A DNA stretch of 64,000 bases from Megaleporinus macrocephalus (lineage: Eukaryota; Chordata; Actinopteri; Characiformes; Anostomidae). The stretch covers positions 6,829,104-6,893,103 of the forward strand of contig CM038705.1 in assembly GCA_021613375.1 (NCBI GenBank). Direction: 5' to 3'. The notes beneath the pieces are model-generated. The model searched no databases, was not told the origin of the DNA, and worked only from the letters and a program-made list of their open reading frames with translations. The translations under genes and the position numbers were made by a program. Positions 1-41,500 of this stretch are shown piece after piece (positions within the stretch are counted from its first letter, which is position 1; each line of letters opens with the position of its first letter).

Positions 1-445
1 CACAGGACACTGTTGTCTGGACAGTTTTGATTGGTGGACGATTCTCAGTCCAGCAGTGACACTGAGGTGTTTAAACACTCCAACAGCAGCACTACTGTGT
101 CTGGTCCACTCACACCAGCACAGCAGATTAAATGGGCTATGTGTGTAGATATAAGTCAATGGAACCAGAATGTTTTCCAAGCTATTCTGGTTCTTCTTCT
201 TACTGTTGGTCCAGTCATCATAACATTTAGACACAATGTAAACAGCAGAAGAACTGTTTTTCTTTGGACAGCAAGATTAAGACACACACCAGCCTACAGC
301 AGTTTAGCCCCGCCCATTCACATAGAAGTTATATGTGCTTCAGTTCTGTTTAGTTAAAGAGATTTGAGACTAAACCACAACACTGAGTTTGGAAAATGTT
401 CTTGTGAAAAGCGTAAATTTTGGTACACAATATCAAACGTTATCA
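1..445. repeat. Left-edge intron sequence with dispersed repeat fragments
   Basis: No exon was found here; it lies in the vars1 intron that follows the last visible exon. Bases about 45-120 (paired CAGTGACACTGA and AACACTCCA phrases) resemble, in inverted orientation, the stretch near 50,930-51,010, so both are copies of one dispersed element. Bases about 150-280 carry phrases of another dispersed family seen at 1.85, 3.5, 30.2, 48.6 and 55.0 kb (a stretch ending TTTTTCTTTGGACAGC). The open frame across 31-357 is repeat sequence with no gene-like content. Confidence 0.5.
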
Positions 446-1377
446 CTAGAGATGGACCGATCAGTGTTCTTGAGGCCGATTCCGATCGCCGATCACTTTT
501 CAGCACAATCGGCCGATACCGATACTGATGGAGGGCGGGGCTATATGCCACGGCAGGGCTACATGTAGTTATTAGCGCAAGCAAGTCATAAAACATGGTC
601 TAAACTGGTTTATTACTATTTTTAACGAGCTCATATGAAACAGTATAATATTTAACTAAATTAACAGTAAATAAACAAAGTAAATCAAACAAATATCACC
701 AAATACTGCAATCATTACATTTAGACCCTTAATTTAAAACTAAAAAAGCCAATTAAATAAATGCAGTCAAACCTGCAGTCATTAAATGTAGATCTTGAAT
801 TGCTGCTGCTGTTCTGTTGGTACCGGTCAGATCTGGTCTGTATGGTGTTCTGAGTTATTAGTTTTGTGTTAGCTGTGTGTTCTAGCTCTGCTGTTTACTG
901 ATACTCACTGTATTCAGTTGTGTGGTGTCTCTGAAGTGTCGTATCAGATTAATGGAGTTAAATGTCTTTGTCTTGGTTCCTCCAAGAGGAGGTTGATATT
1001 ACAAATTTTAAAAACGTCCTGGATGAGTCTGTATCACATACGGTAAACAACTGCCAGACTTGTTTTCTGTCAGCGTATACGGTGAACACCATAAACTGTT
1101 CTCGCGAGGCCGCTGCTTTAGTCAGTCTGTGGAAAATGAAACAGTATGTATTTCCACCTAGTGGTTCAGATAGGAACTGCAGGGAGCTGGTCGGAGGGGG
1201 TTTCAAGGAGGGCTCCTCTTTCTGGATGAAACACTAGCTGGAAATACAGAAATTAGGCTCATTTGTTTAACGGCATCAATCGGCTCTCGGGAGAAAAATA
1301 AATTGGAGAAATATCGCCCGATCACATATTTAGATTAAAAATAGGCCGATATCGATATATAGCTGATCAATCCTTCC
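445..1377 (+). mobile_element. hAT-like non-autonomous element, family B, copy 1
   Basis: It begins CTAGAGATGGACCGATC and ends near AGCTGATCAATCC, with GATCGGCC-type motifs at both ends forming imperfect inverted repeats. Related copies lie at 16,240-17,213 (reverse), 22,033-22,630 (reverse, internally deleted) and 23,697-24,490 (forward). No transposase reading frame was seen. The hAT assignment rests on the TAGAGATGGAC-like ends and length of about 0.9 kb, and is tentative. Confidence 0.55.
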
Positions 1378-2049
1378 ATCATTAATTATCAGTGAACCCC
1401 AAAGGAAAAAAGACCAGAAACATGGAAGGTCCAGTTGCATCTACATATATTTGTTAGGTATTTTCTAAAGAGCACTGATCAGAATAAGACTGGTCATACA
1501 AACTTGCCAGCCTTCATAGTACAGCAGTGTAACACCGCTGTGCTCACAAGCTTCCACTGAGAAGTCGTTCCACACCCAGTAGTGGTACGTGAGCTATGAC
1601 GGCATGAAGACACGCAAATGTTGGTGTGGTGACGGAGAGCTTTCTTAGATTGTTTAAGGTGGAAAAAGTCCGGAGGACACTCTGTGCACTTCTATTGTTG
1701 TTATTTTATATATAATACCGGGAAGGTCAGAAAAAAAACCATTGAGCTGATGTCACTGCTGTAGTTGACGGCAAGTTGGGAAAAACATAATTCTTGATAG
1801 ATAATTTCACTGCCGTTTACATCATGTGACAATTTCATGACGGACAGACCAATAGAAATGCTCCAAAATAGAAAAACATTCTGGCTCTATTGGCTTTCAA
1901 TTAAAAGTAAAGAAGGCTTTTAGCTTCTTCTGTAAAGTTGCCATTTTTAAGATCCATGTTTTTCTTTGGACAGTGACGAAGGTTTTTACACCAGAAGGTT
2001 TTCAGGTCACTCTGGTTGAGTTTTTGGTTCTGATTAAACCCACACTGAC
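1378..2049. other. Intron sequence left of vars1 coding exon 20
   Basis: No coding exon was found. The exon expected next, carrying the KMSKS motif, is not here and must lie outside the window. Bases about 1,838-1,993 are a copy of the dispersed family with the phrases CAATAGAAATGCTCC and TTTTTCTTTGGACAG. Confidence 0.5.
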
Positions 2050-32147
<30,098 letters not shown>

Positions 32148-32149
32148 CT

Positions 32150-32165
32150 GAGAGAGAGAGAGAGC

Positions 32166-32237
<72 letters not shown>

Positions 32238-32442
32238 CAGAGAGACACAGACAAAGAGAGAGGCAGAGAGAGGCAAAGAGAGGCAGGGAGACAGAGAGAG
32301 AGGCAGCAAGACAGGGAGAGAGAGAGAGAGGGAGAGAGGGAGAGAGAAAGAGAGACAGAGAGACACAGACAGAGAGAGAGAGGGAGAGAGAAAGAGAGAC
32401 AGAGACACAGACAGAGAGAGAGAGAGGGAGAGAGAGAGAGAA

Positions 32443-32477
<35 letters not shown>

Positions 32478-32645
32478 TACGGAGTAGAGAGAGAAAGAGG
32501 GGGAGGAAAAGAGACAGAGACACAGACAGAGAGAGAGAGAGAGGGAGAGAGAGAGAGAAAGAGAGACAGAGAGAGAGAGAAAGACAGAGAGAGATAGACA
32601 GGATAGAGAGAGAAGGGGGGGAGAAAGAGAGATAGAGACAGAGAC
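32150..32645. repeat. (GA)n purine tract, about 490 bp
   Basis: Nearly pure purine on the plus strand (GA, GGGA, GACA interruptions), so polypyrimidine on the vars1 coding strand, ending at the acceptor of the start-codon exon. Long open frames of Arg-Glu (plus) and Leu-Ser (minus) are artefacts of the repeat. Confidence 0.97.
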
Positions 32646-32794
32646 AGGGTAAAGAAAGTGACAATATAAAATATATAAGTATAGTATAGTTTTGTGAAGG
32701 CCACAGTGGAAGAAAGTACTGCACATGAGGGAACTTGTAGAGAGAGTCAAATCCCAGGGCTGGGTGTTGGGTAGTGTTCAGTACTCGCATTAAA

Positions 32795-33135
32795 CTAAGA
32801 TAGAAACTGTTCTTAAGTGTATTAGTATGTGTTAAACCTATACAGACAGTAAAATGAAGTCATTGGAGTATAAAATATTATATATAGAAGATAAGTGTGT
32901 TGCTCCTGTACTGTCAGTGTTCGGTACTGTTTAGTTATCTTATTAAAACTGGGACAGAAACTGTTCTTAAGTGTATTAGTATGTAATATACAGAGAGGTA
33001 AATGAAATCACTGGAGTATAAAATATTATATATAGAAGATAAGTGTGTTGCTCCTGTACTATCAATGTTGTTCAGCTCTCTTATTAAAACTGGGATAGAA
33101 ACTGTTTTTATGTGTATAAGTATGTACTGTGTTAA
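32795..33135. repeat. Tandem triplication of about 150 bp in vars1 intron 1
   Basis: The phrases GAAACTGTTCTTAAGTGTAT and TAAAATATTATATATAGAAG recur; the GTGTATTAGTATGT marker stands near 32,815, 32,971 and, diverged, 33,112. Confidence 0.8.
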
Positions 33136-33571
33136 ACTACATGTCAGCACGTTAAATAGACGGACTCGTTCTCGTTTCTCCGCTCCACCTTAAACGCTGC
33201 ACCATTTAAGGTGGAACGGAAAATTAGCTTGTCAGCTCACTCCAAAGCTAACAGGCTATTTCCTCAGCAGTTTAACAGTTACAGTCAGAGAAACCAGGAC
33301 GACAACAGAGACACAGTCTGACCTACTTTGTAGAGAAACAGTCATATAACCGAACTCCGAGCTGAGGTAAAATATACCCCGTAAACAAACAAGCAGCCGC
33401 CGAAACGACAGCGTTAAGCTAAACTACACGCGTCCCGGTGGGCTGAGCTGTCAGCTGTGAGGAAACCGGAGGTCTAAAAGTTACCGAAAGTCGTAACAGA
33501 CGTGTTTTCTGTGTATAATTTATATCAGTTTTGATAAAAACACGTTAATAAAATCCTCCTGACGGACTCAC

Positions 33572-33665
33572 CGAACAGCACAACCGGCAGCTTTAGTCCC
33601 GCGTGCACCGACCGCGCAGGGTAGTAACGGACTGCCGTACAGCCGCGCCAACTGACGTAAAACCG
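33572..33665 (-). promoter_or_regulatory. vars1: Probable vars1 non-coding first exon and promoter
   Basis: On the coding strand CTGTTCG is followed by GTGAGT at 33,571, a consensus donor. The next acceptor is the one just before the start codon at 32,147, so this exon is probably 5' UTR. The 33,380-33,670 region is the most CpG-rich non-repeat stretch nearby, and no TATA box was seen, as expected for a housekeeping promoter. The right (transcription start) boundary is a guess. Confidence 0.55.
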
Positions 33666-33899
33666 AAAGCGGTCTGATGCAACATGATGTCTGGATGTTG
33701 TACAATCATCACAGTTGTGTTCACACGTGTGTGTATATAATCATCAGGTTTTTATTAAAACACACAGAAAGTTCACTTATGAGCAGAAAACCTGTGTGTT
33801 TTGGTCGCAAGCCTGCCCAACGGCTACGTCTGTATTAAGGGGAACTCCACCGATTTTTCAAAATTTCTGCATATTCGCGTATATAAGACGTACATATGT

Positions 33900-35255
33900 A
33901 CTGTGTGGAGTGTGTATGGTCTCCCAGTGTCTGTGGGAGTTTGTATGGTCTCCCAATGTCTGTGTGGAGTGTGTATGGTCTCCCAGTGTCTGTGGGAGTT
34001 TGTATGGTCTCCCAATGTCTGTGTGGAGAGTGTATGGTCTCCCAGTGTCTGTGTGGAGTGTGTATGGTCTCCTAGTGTCTATGGGAGTTTGTATGGGGTC
34101 CCAGTGTCTGTGTGGAGAGTGTATGGTCTCCCAGTGTCTGTATGGAGTTTGTATGGTCTCCCAGTGTCTGTGTGGAGATTGTTTGGTCTCCCAGTGTCTG
34201 TGGGAGATTGTATGGTCTCCCAATGTCTGTGTGGAGTGTGTATGGTCTCCCAGTGTCTGTGTGGAGATTGTATGGTCTCCCAGTGTCTGTGTAGAGATTG
34301 TTTGGTCTCCCAGTGTCTGTGTGGAGTGTGTATGGTCTCCCAGTGTCTGTGGGAGTTTGTATGGTCTCCCAGTGTCTGTGTGGAGTGTGTATGGTCTCCC
34401 AGTGTCTGTGTGGAGATTGTTTGGTCTCCCAGTGTCTGTGGGAGATTGTATGGTCTCCCAATGTCTGTGTGGAGTGTGTATGGTCTCCCAGTGTCTGTGT
34501 GGAGATTGTATGGTCTCCCAGTGTCTGTGTAGAGATTGTTTGGTCTCCCAGTGTCTGTGTGGAGTGTGTATGGTCTCCCAGTGTCTGTGGGAGTTTGTAT
34601 GGTCTCCCAGTGTCTGTGTGGAGTGTGTATGGTCTCCCAGTGTCTGTGTGGAGTGTGTATGGTCTCCCAGTGTCTGTGTGGAGATTGTATGTTCTCCCAG
34701 TGTCTGTGTGGAGTGTGTATGGTCTCCCAGTGTCTGTGTGGAGTGTGTATGGTCTCACAGTGTCTGTGTGGAGATTGTAAGGTCTCCCAGTGTCTGTGTG
34801 GAGATTGTATGGTCTCCTAGTGTCTGTGTGGAGATTGTTTGGTCTCCCAGTGTCTGTGTGGAGATTGTTCGGTCTCCCAGTGTCTGTGTGGAGATTGTAT
34901 GGTCTCCCAGTGTCTGTGTAGAGATTGTATGGTCTCCCAGTGTCTGTGTAGAGATTGTTTGGTCTCACAGTGTCTGTGTGGAGTGTGTATGGTGTCCCAG
35001 TGTCTGTGTGGAGATTGTTTGGTCTCCCAGTGTCTGTGTGGAGTGTGTATGGTGTCCCAGTGTCTGTGTGGAGATTGTTTGGTCTCCCAGTGTCTGTGGG
35101 AGATTGTATGGTCTCCCGGTGTCTGTGTGGAGATTGTATGGTCTTCGAGTGTCTGTGTAGAGTTTGTATGGTCTCCCAGTGTTTGTGTAGAGTTTGTATG
35201 GTCTCCCAGTGTCTCTGTGGAGTCTGTTCAGTCTCCCAGTGTCTGTGTGAATTGG
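33900..35255. repeat. 29/30-bp minisatellite upstream of vars1
   Basis: About 45 copies of a unit with the core TATGGTCTCCCAGTGTCTGT followed by GTGGAG(T/A)(G/T)TG. Units of 30 bp hold the frame; 29-bp variants (GGGAGTTTG) shift it. This produces open frames up to 481 codons on the plus strand and 298 on the minus strand, with 10-residue periodicity (VWSPSVCVEC). I see no splice, start or homology evidence for a gene. Confidence 0.95.
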
Positions 35256-35280
35256 GAGTGTGTGTATGTCTGTGTAAAAA

Positions 35281-35487
35281 CTTTTTTTAAGATGCATTAA
35301 CAAACTAGTAAACCAACAGTAACCTACTTTTAGTGTAGTTGCAGTACAAAAGATAGAAAACAAGTTGTCTATTTGAAGTGTACTACTCTTGAAGTATACG
35401 TAAAAGTATACTTCCATGAACTAAAAAGTGGGCAAATTTAGACCCAAGAAGTATTAAAATAGTATATATTCAAGTGTACTAATGTCT
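35281..35487 (+). mobile_element. Inverted-repeat element, family F, fragment
   Basis: It matches the inner right half of the complete element at 36,195-36,933 (TTTAGTGTAGTTGCAGTACA and GAAGTATTAAAATAGTA). It stops where the Tc1 relic begins. Confidence 0.6.
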
Positions 35488-36110
35488 TTATGGAGCTGCT
35501 CTGTGCACTGGTGGGCAGTCATGTTGGAACAAGAAGGGGCCGTCCCCAAACTGTTCCCATGAAGCGGGGAGCATGAAATTGTCTAGAGTCTCTTGGTCTG
35601 CTGAAGTATTAAGAGTTCCTTTCACTGGAACTAAGGGCCCAATGCCTAAAAAACAACCCCACACCATAATCCCCCCTCCACCAAACTTTACACTCGGCAC
35701 AATGCAGTCAGACAAGTACCGTTCTCCTGGCAACTGTCCGTTGGATTGCCAGACAGAGAAGTGTGATTGGTCACTCCAGAGAACACTAGAGTCCAGTGGC
35801 GGCATGCTTTACATTGCGCTTGGTGTTGTCGGGCTTGGATGCGGCTGTACTATGCTCCTCAGCATCCGCTGACCCGCTCTGTCATTGTACGTGTTCTACC
35901 ACTTTGTGTCTGAGTTGCTGTCGTTCCCAATCACTTCCACTTTGTTCTAACACCACTGACAGTCCACTGTGGAATATTTAGTAGTGAGGAAACTTCACCA
36001 CTGGACTTGTTACACAGGTGGCATCCTATCACGGTACCACGCTGGATACCAGTTTATCTATGGAGGAATGTCTTCATGGTGAAAGTGTTTTATACTGGTT
36101 TTTCGTTTAC
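35488..36110 (-). pseudogene. Tc1-like transposase relic
   Basis: On the minus strand, 35,488-35,805 reads [55 protein letters not shown] and [13 protein letters not shown], the central DDE-domain blocks of Tc1 transposases. The SPDLNPIEHLWD block is missing and the upstream part is frame-broken, so it is dead. The FQHDC aspartate is preserved. Confidence 0.85.
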
Positions 36111-36194
36111 ATATGTCAAAAAATAACAACATGTAGTAAAAAACGTGGAGTTCTAATAAATCACTTCTGACATTAGAGATCAGCATTGATCTGA

Positions 36195-36933
36195 CCCTTA
36201 CAAAAAAGAAGTTTATTCAAGTGTATCATTAGTTTACTTCTTTTAAACTAAAAGGAAGTGAGTATGCTTTCAGTTTACTTTTTATGTACTTCTCAGTGAT
36301 ATACTAAACACAGTTATACTTAAGTATGCTTGGGTTATACTGACAAGTATAGAACAGTCTAAGTATATTTGGTCTTTACTTGTACTTAATCTTTTGATTG
36401 AGATAGTAGAAGTAAGTACTCTTGCTCTGCACAAAAACACACCCAGTTCAATATTTATTTAAAATTTGATTTATAAAGATACAAATATGTTTCTTAATCT
36501 GAGTGTCTTATTTATTTTACGTGTGAGTAAGTAAACCTTGTTAAAATTCTATTTTAAATAGAAAAAAACCTTAAACCTAGTCATATACTTTAAAGGACAA
36601 CAATAACATAAGCAGTAAATTATAAATATTATGTTAAGTTCACTTCAAGAAAACTTAAAAGCTAGTAAACTAACAGTAAACCCTTAAGTTTACTTTTAGT
36701 GTAGTTGCAGTACAAAAGCTGTAAACTAGTTTTATACTTGGTTTACTACTCTTACACTTAAAGTGTACTTAAAAAGTATACTTTTATAAACTAGAAAGTG
36801 GGCCAATTTAGTCCCAAGAAGTATTAAAATAGTACATATACAAGTGTACTACTAGTACAATGATATTAGTATAGTAACTACATAAAGTATACTTAATAAA
36901 ATGAACTTTAAGTATACTTATTTTCTGTAAGGG
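36195..36933 (+). mobile_element. Inverted-repeat element, family F, complete copy (739 bp)
   Basis: It starts CCCTTACAAAAAAGAAGT and ends ACTTATTTTCTGTAAGGG: terminal inverted repeats of about 18 bp with mismatches, plus many internal AAGTATACTT palindromes. No coding capacity. Other copies are at 35,281-35,487, 38,930-39,684 with 45,476-45,604 (one split copy), and 52,732-53,450. No clear target duplication was seen; the superfamily is not assigned. Confidence 0.75.
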
Positions 36934-36944
36934 TAATTCAGCCT

Positions 36945-37735
36945 TCAGGAGTAAGAAGACTGGAGAGCTTCAGTGTTGACTTGAGTTTATTGACACGCAC
37001 AGAAATGTATGAGTACAACTCAGTCAACCACAATCAACCACAAAAAACTCTCCGACTCTGTGAATCGAAAGATCCCAGTCCCCAGAATTTTAGGTAACCC
37101 CGGACACATACATACACGCACCCCTCTCGCACGCACATCATCATGTCAGCGCATCGCACATAGCTGACACTCATCAGTGCTAGCGGTAGCAGCTCGTTAG
37201 CACATCCCATATAACCCAGCCACGCACACCCCTCAGTGTGTGGCGTTACTTCTAACTCAGAAACTGTTAGGATCAGAGCGTACCTGTCCGTGGTGACCGG
37301 GATAACCCAGACACTCCGCCCTGCTTCGACACTCACCTCCAATCGGCTGAGCCTTCCTACTGGTATCCCCGAGGAGTGAGGTTGGTTAACCACTGGACTT
37401 CTGGACTCCTTCCCTGTAGCGAGTCCATTCTCTAGCTTTGGCCGGTTCCTCTTAATGACTGTTTTACTCAGCGCAGAACACTGGAATATCACCTTCACGG
37501 AAGGTGCCCTTGGTTGAGACCTAATCCCAGGCTTTTCTGTTTCTCCCATCTCACAGGACGCGAGGATCTGCTCTGGTTCCCCCAGCTCTGTCAGGCGACC
37601 AGCCTCAGGCCCTTCATCTCTGCCCACTGGACTCCTCGCATTAGTGAGCTCTGAACCCTTTATTATTATTGTTTTTTCACTGCTCTGAGTATTAAAGCCT
37701 TGCACGTGGATGCTCTCGAGTCTGATACCTTACAT
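36945..37735 (-). mobile_element. Possible solo LTR
   Basis: On the minus strand an AATAAA lies near 36,985-36,991, followed by a CT-rich stretch (CTCTCCAGTCTTCTTACTCC), the layout of an LTR polyadenylation and U5 region. The unit ends near CCTTACA. A 223-codon minus-strand frame (37,034-37,705) spans it without recognisable domains. No flanking duplication was established, so this is tentative. Confidence 0.35.
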
Positions 37736-38529
37736 CCATATTTGGCTTAATATTTAATGCCTTAATGTATTGATGTATTTCTTATTTTTGACCTAATTAT
37801 TATTTATTGTACATATAGTAACACCTTACTGTCAATAAACACACTGCAAAGATGTCTGTTGTTAGAAATTGTAATGTTTTTGCAGCTTTACAGACTTTAA
37901 AGTTACTTGTTCACGTTTTCTCATATGTGTTTTAACACAACTGCCAGGCACAGCCAAAAAAGAAGTAGCAGCAGTTTAACAAAGCAGCCTGTACAAGGCA
38001 AGAGCTGCGACCGGAGGAGCACAGACACTACAGATCCGGACCAGTGCTGTCCCAGTTTTGAGTCCAGTGTGCAAGTGGAACTGGTTTACCAACCTGCCCC
38101 GGATGTTGTGATAGGTGCAGCCTGGATCTTCTCAGCTGGCTGGTAGAAGCTCCTCCCTGAAGCTCTTCCTGTTCAGCATGCTTTCTTTTTTCACCACCTG
38201 CCTTTCATGAAGGATGAGATATTTAACCTTGCTTGTCTGTTGGAGCTGCGCGATTTCTTTTACAGATCTTAACGGTACATTTGTTGACTTCCATAAACTT
38301 TTCACATTCAAAACCTTCTTTAAAATATAGATATGGGTGATTTTCCAGGCTCACGTGGGCTCCCCATTCAAAAAGGTGCCACGGTTACAGCGTTTGGTGG
38401 CGAATATATAAAAAAAACCTTGAGTTCAGTTTCTATTTCACAATCTGGATTCTTGTTCCTGAGGAAAGTGTAAATAGTACTAATGATTGTGTAACTGTGG
38501 TTCTTCTGAAGACATGGTCTCACTTTCAG
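37736..38529. other. Sequence upstream of the small plus-strand gene; first exon not found
   Basis: The signal-peptide exon expected for the gene starting at 38,530 must end in phase 1 before a GT donor; I could not find a convincing one here or to 33.7 kb. A frame at 37,907-38,146 includes KSCDRRSTDTTDPDQCC, which is cysteine-bearing but not otherwise gene-like. Confidence 0.3.
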
Positions 38530-41500
38530 ACTGCACAGTCACCGTGAATGTGAGCTGCAAAGATGGCGGCACCACACTAAAGATGGATAAGGACAAAATT
38601 GACCAGTGCCTGAAGGATGAGGACTGTGATCATGGAATCTATGATCAGGTTTGTACAGTTGTTGTTTTCCGTGTTTTCTTTTTTATGTATTGTGTATATC
38701 AGAGTGGATGATGTAATGTTTTCATATCGTCTGGGCTTGTAGAAGAATCAGCTACTCATGGATCCTTTTGATGACGCCACAAACTTAGTAAAGGAGGGGG
38801 ACACTGATAAATGGACACTGACCCTTCCTTCCTGCAGGCCTCTAACACTCTGGGAGTTCCGATGTCACAAGAATTTACAGGTAAAAAGACAAGCGTGTGT
38901 GTTCAGCTACACTGTCTTCCCTTATAGAAAATAAATATGCTTAAAATTAATTTTATTAAGTAAACTTAAGTAAAGTTGAAGTATATTTTATGTGGTTATA
39001 CTTTATGTAGTTAGTATACAAATATCATTGTACTAGTAGTACACTTGTGTGTATATATGCTGTTTTAATACCTCTTGGAACCAAATTGGCCACTTATTAG
39101 TTTATTTTAGTTTATTTAAAGTATATTTTTCTTTATTTTAAGAGTAGTGTCAAGTTTAAGTACACAACTCGTTTCCATCTGATGTACTGCAACTACATTG
39201 AAAGTAGGTTTACTGTTGGTTTATTAATTTGTTAATTTATCTTAAAAAAAAAAATATCACACAGGCATACACACTGATACACACACTCCCAATCCACCGC
39301 ACTGTCTGTCTTTTGAGCACTGGGACCACACAATCTCTACGCAGAGTGGAATGTTGTCAGTGTGGAATTAAAACCGGATTGCACTTTAAAGTATATGACT
39401 AGGTTTTGGTTTCATTTCTTCTGCTTATAATAGAACTTGAACAACTTTTACTTACTCACCAGTGGACACACATACAAATAAACAAGACATAAAAGGTGTC
39501 CAGTACAATACTTGTTTTGAAAATTTTAATTTAGAAAGATTTATAAAGAAAAAAATACAAACCAATATTGTACTGGGCACCTTTTGGTGCAGGACAAGAA
39601 TACTTACTTATACTATTTTAAGTATCTCTTAATCAAATAATTAAGTACATGTAAAGACCAAATATACATTTTCTATACATTCAGACTTTTCTTTTCTTTT
39701 TTTTTTTGTAAATTAAGTTTTTATTGATTTTCACCCAGTTATATGAAACTGTGATATAAACATAGGAACAACTGACTTTTTAAACAGAGAAAAAAACTAA
39801 ACAATACAAAAACAAAACAAGGGGTCACAAGAAAATGTCTTTTTTCTCTAAAACAAACTTCTTACAGAGGTCTTTCCACTCACATCAGTAGGGCTGCAGC
39901 TATCGATTATTTTAGTAATTGAGTATTCTATCGATTATTCCATCGAGTAATCAGATAATATATATATTTTTTTAATTAAAGAGCAATAGTAAATATATAA
40001 GATAAAATAATACAGGTTTCTTAACATTTTATTGCTTAAATTGCATATAGTACAGTTTTAAAGAAAACATTTGAATAATTACTATTACTGAAATGTATTA
40101 CTAGACCTATACATCATACTATAAGTTTACAAGACTGGCTACACTCATTTACAATGCTGAGGCTTGTCCTACACTTGCTGACCCACTTACCGCAAACAAA
40201 CTAAACTGAGTATTCTCTCTGTATTAGATTCTCTACATCACTGTGAGGGACGAGGGTGTGTGAGGGGTGTATGTTGTTGTGAGTGTGTGTTTGTAACTAT
40301 GATCAAAAAGATAATGTGAATGAAGCTCATTTACGGATATAACTCACCATCACACTTTCTTAACTAGCCATTACACATAACCACAACATACATGCTTTAC
40401 TAGCCGTCATCTCAACTCACCATCTCACTGATCTGAGCTAAATGTTATGGTTACTGTGTGTCGCTCCGCTCTGTGGACTGGGCGTCTCCTGCTAGTCAGT
40501 AGGTACTGGATTAGAGTCAGTACGTACTGCTTGAACGGTAGACTAGTAGATAATATCAGTAGGTGAGTTTTAGGAGCCACACACGCTCAGACGTACTACA
40601 TCCACCATATTACCAGCGTCCTGTGACGCAAGACGTCAGACCACCACCATAAAAGTCCTGCTGTTCATTTAAAAGCTCATTTACTGACAGATTTAGATCT
40701 TTTAGTGACTCTGATCTGTGTTTTTATCTGATTATGTATCAGACGGTGTGGAGCTGTAGATGAAACGGGAGGAACGTAATCATTGTTTACCAGCCGCACT
40801 CACCTGCTGATTTCACTACTGAGTATTCAGACATACTAGCCGCGCTCACCTACTGATTTACTACTGAGTATTCAGACATACTAGCCGCGCTCGCCTACTG
40901 ATTTCACTACTGAGTATTCAGACATACTAGCCGCGCTCGCCTACTGATTTCACTACTGAGTATTCAGACATACTAGCCACGCTCACCTACTGATTTCACT
41001 GCTGAGTATTCAGACATACTAGCCACGCTCGCCTACTGATTTCACTACTGAGTATTCAGACATACTAGCCACGCTCGCCTACTGATTTCACTACTGAGTA
41101 TTCTGACATACTAGCCACGCTCGCCTACTGATTTCACTACTGAGTATTCAGACATACTAGCCGCGCTCGCCTACTGATTTCACTACTGAGTATTCAGACA
41201 TACTAGCCACGCTCGCCTACTGATTTCACTACTGAGTATTCAGACATACTAGCCACGCTCGCCTACTGATTTACTACTGAGTATTTAGACATACTAGCCA
41301 CGCTCGCCTACTGATTTCACTACTGAGTATTCAGACATACTAGCCGCGCTCGCCTACTGATTTCACTACTGAGTATTCAGACATACTAGCCGCGCTCGCC
41401 TACTGATTTACTACTGAGTATTTAGACATACTAGCCGCGCTCGCCTGCTGATTTCACTACTGAGTATTCAGACATACTAGCCGCGCTCGCCTGCTGATTT

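Noticed and set aside
1..2049. Search for the vars1 KMSKS exon
   Set aside because: No minus-strand frame with KMSKS or its flanks was found; it must lie outside the window.
33715..35160. 481-codon plus-strand open frame
   Set aside because: It follows from the 30-bp minisatellite period; there is no homology, splice or start-context evidence.
37034..37705. 223-codon minus-strand frame as a gene
   Set aside because: No recognisable domain; it sits in a probable LTR with an AATAAA on the same strand.
38839..38880. Alternative acceptor inside the second exon of the small gene (CCTTCCTTCCTGCAG)
   Set aside because: Using it shifts the frame and gives a stop in the following exons, while the longer exon keeps all phases.
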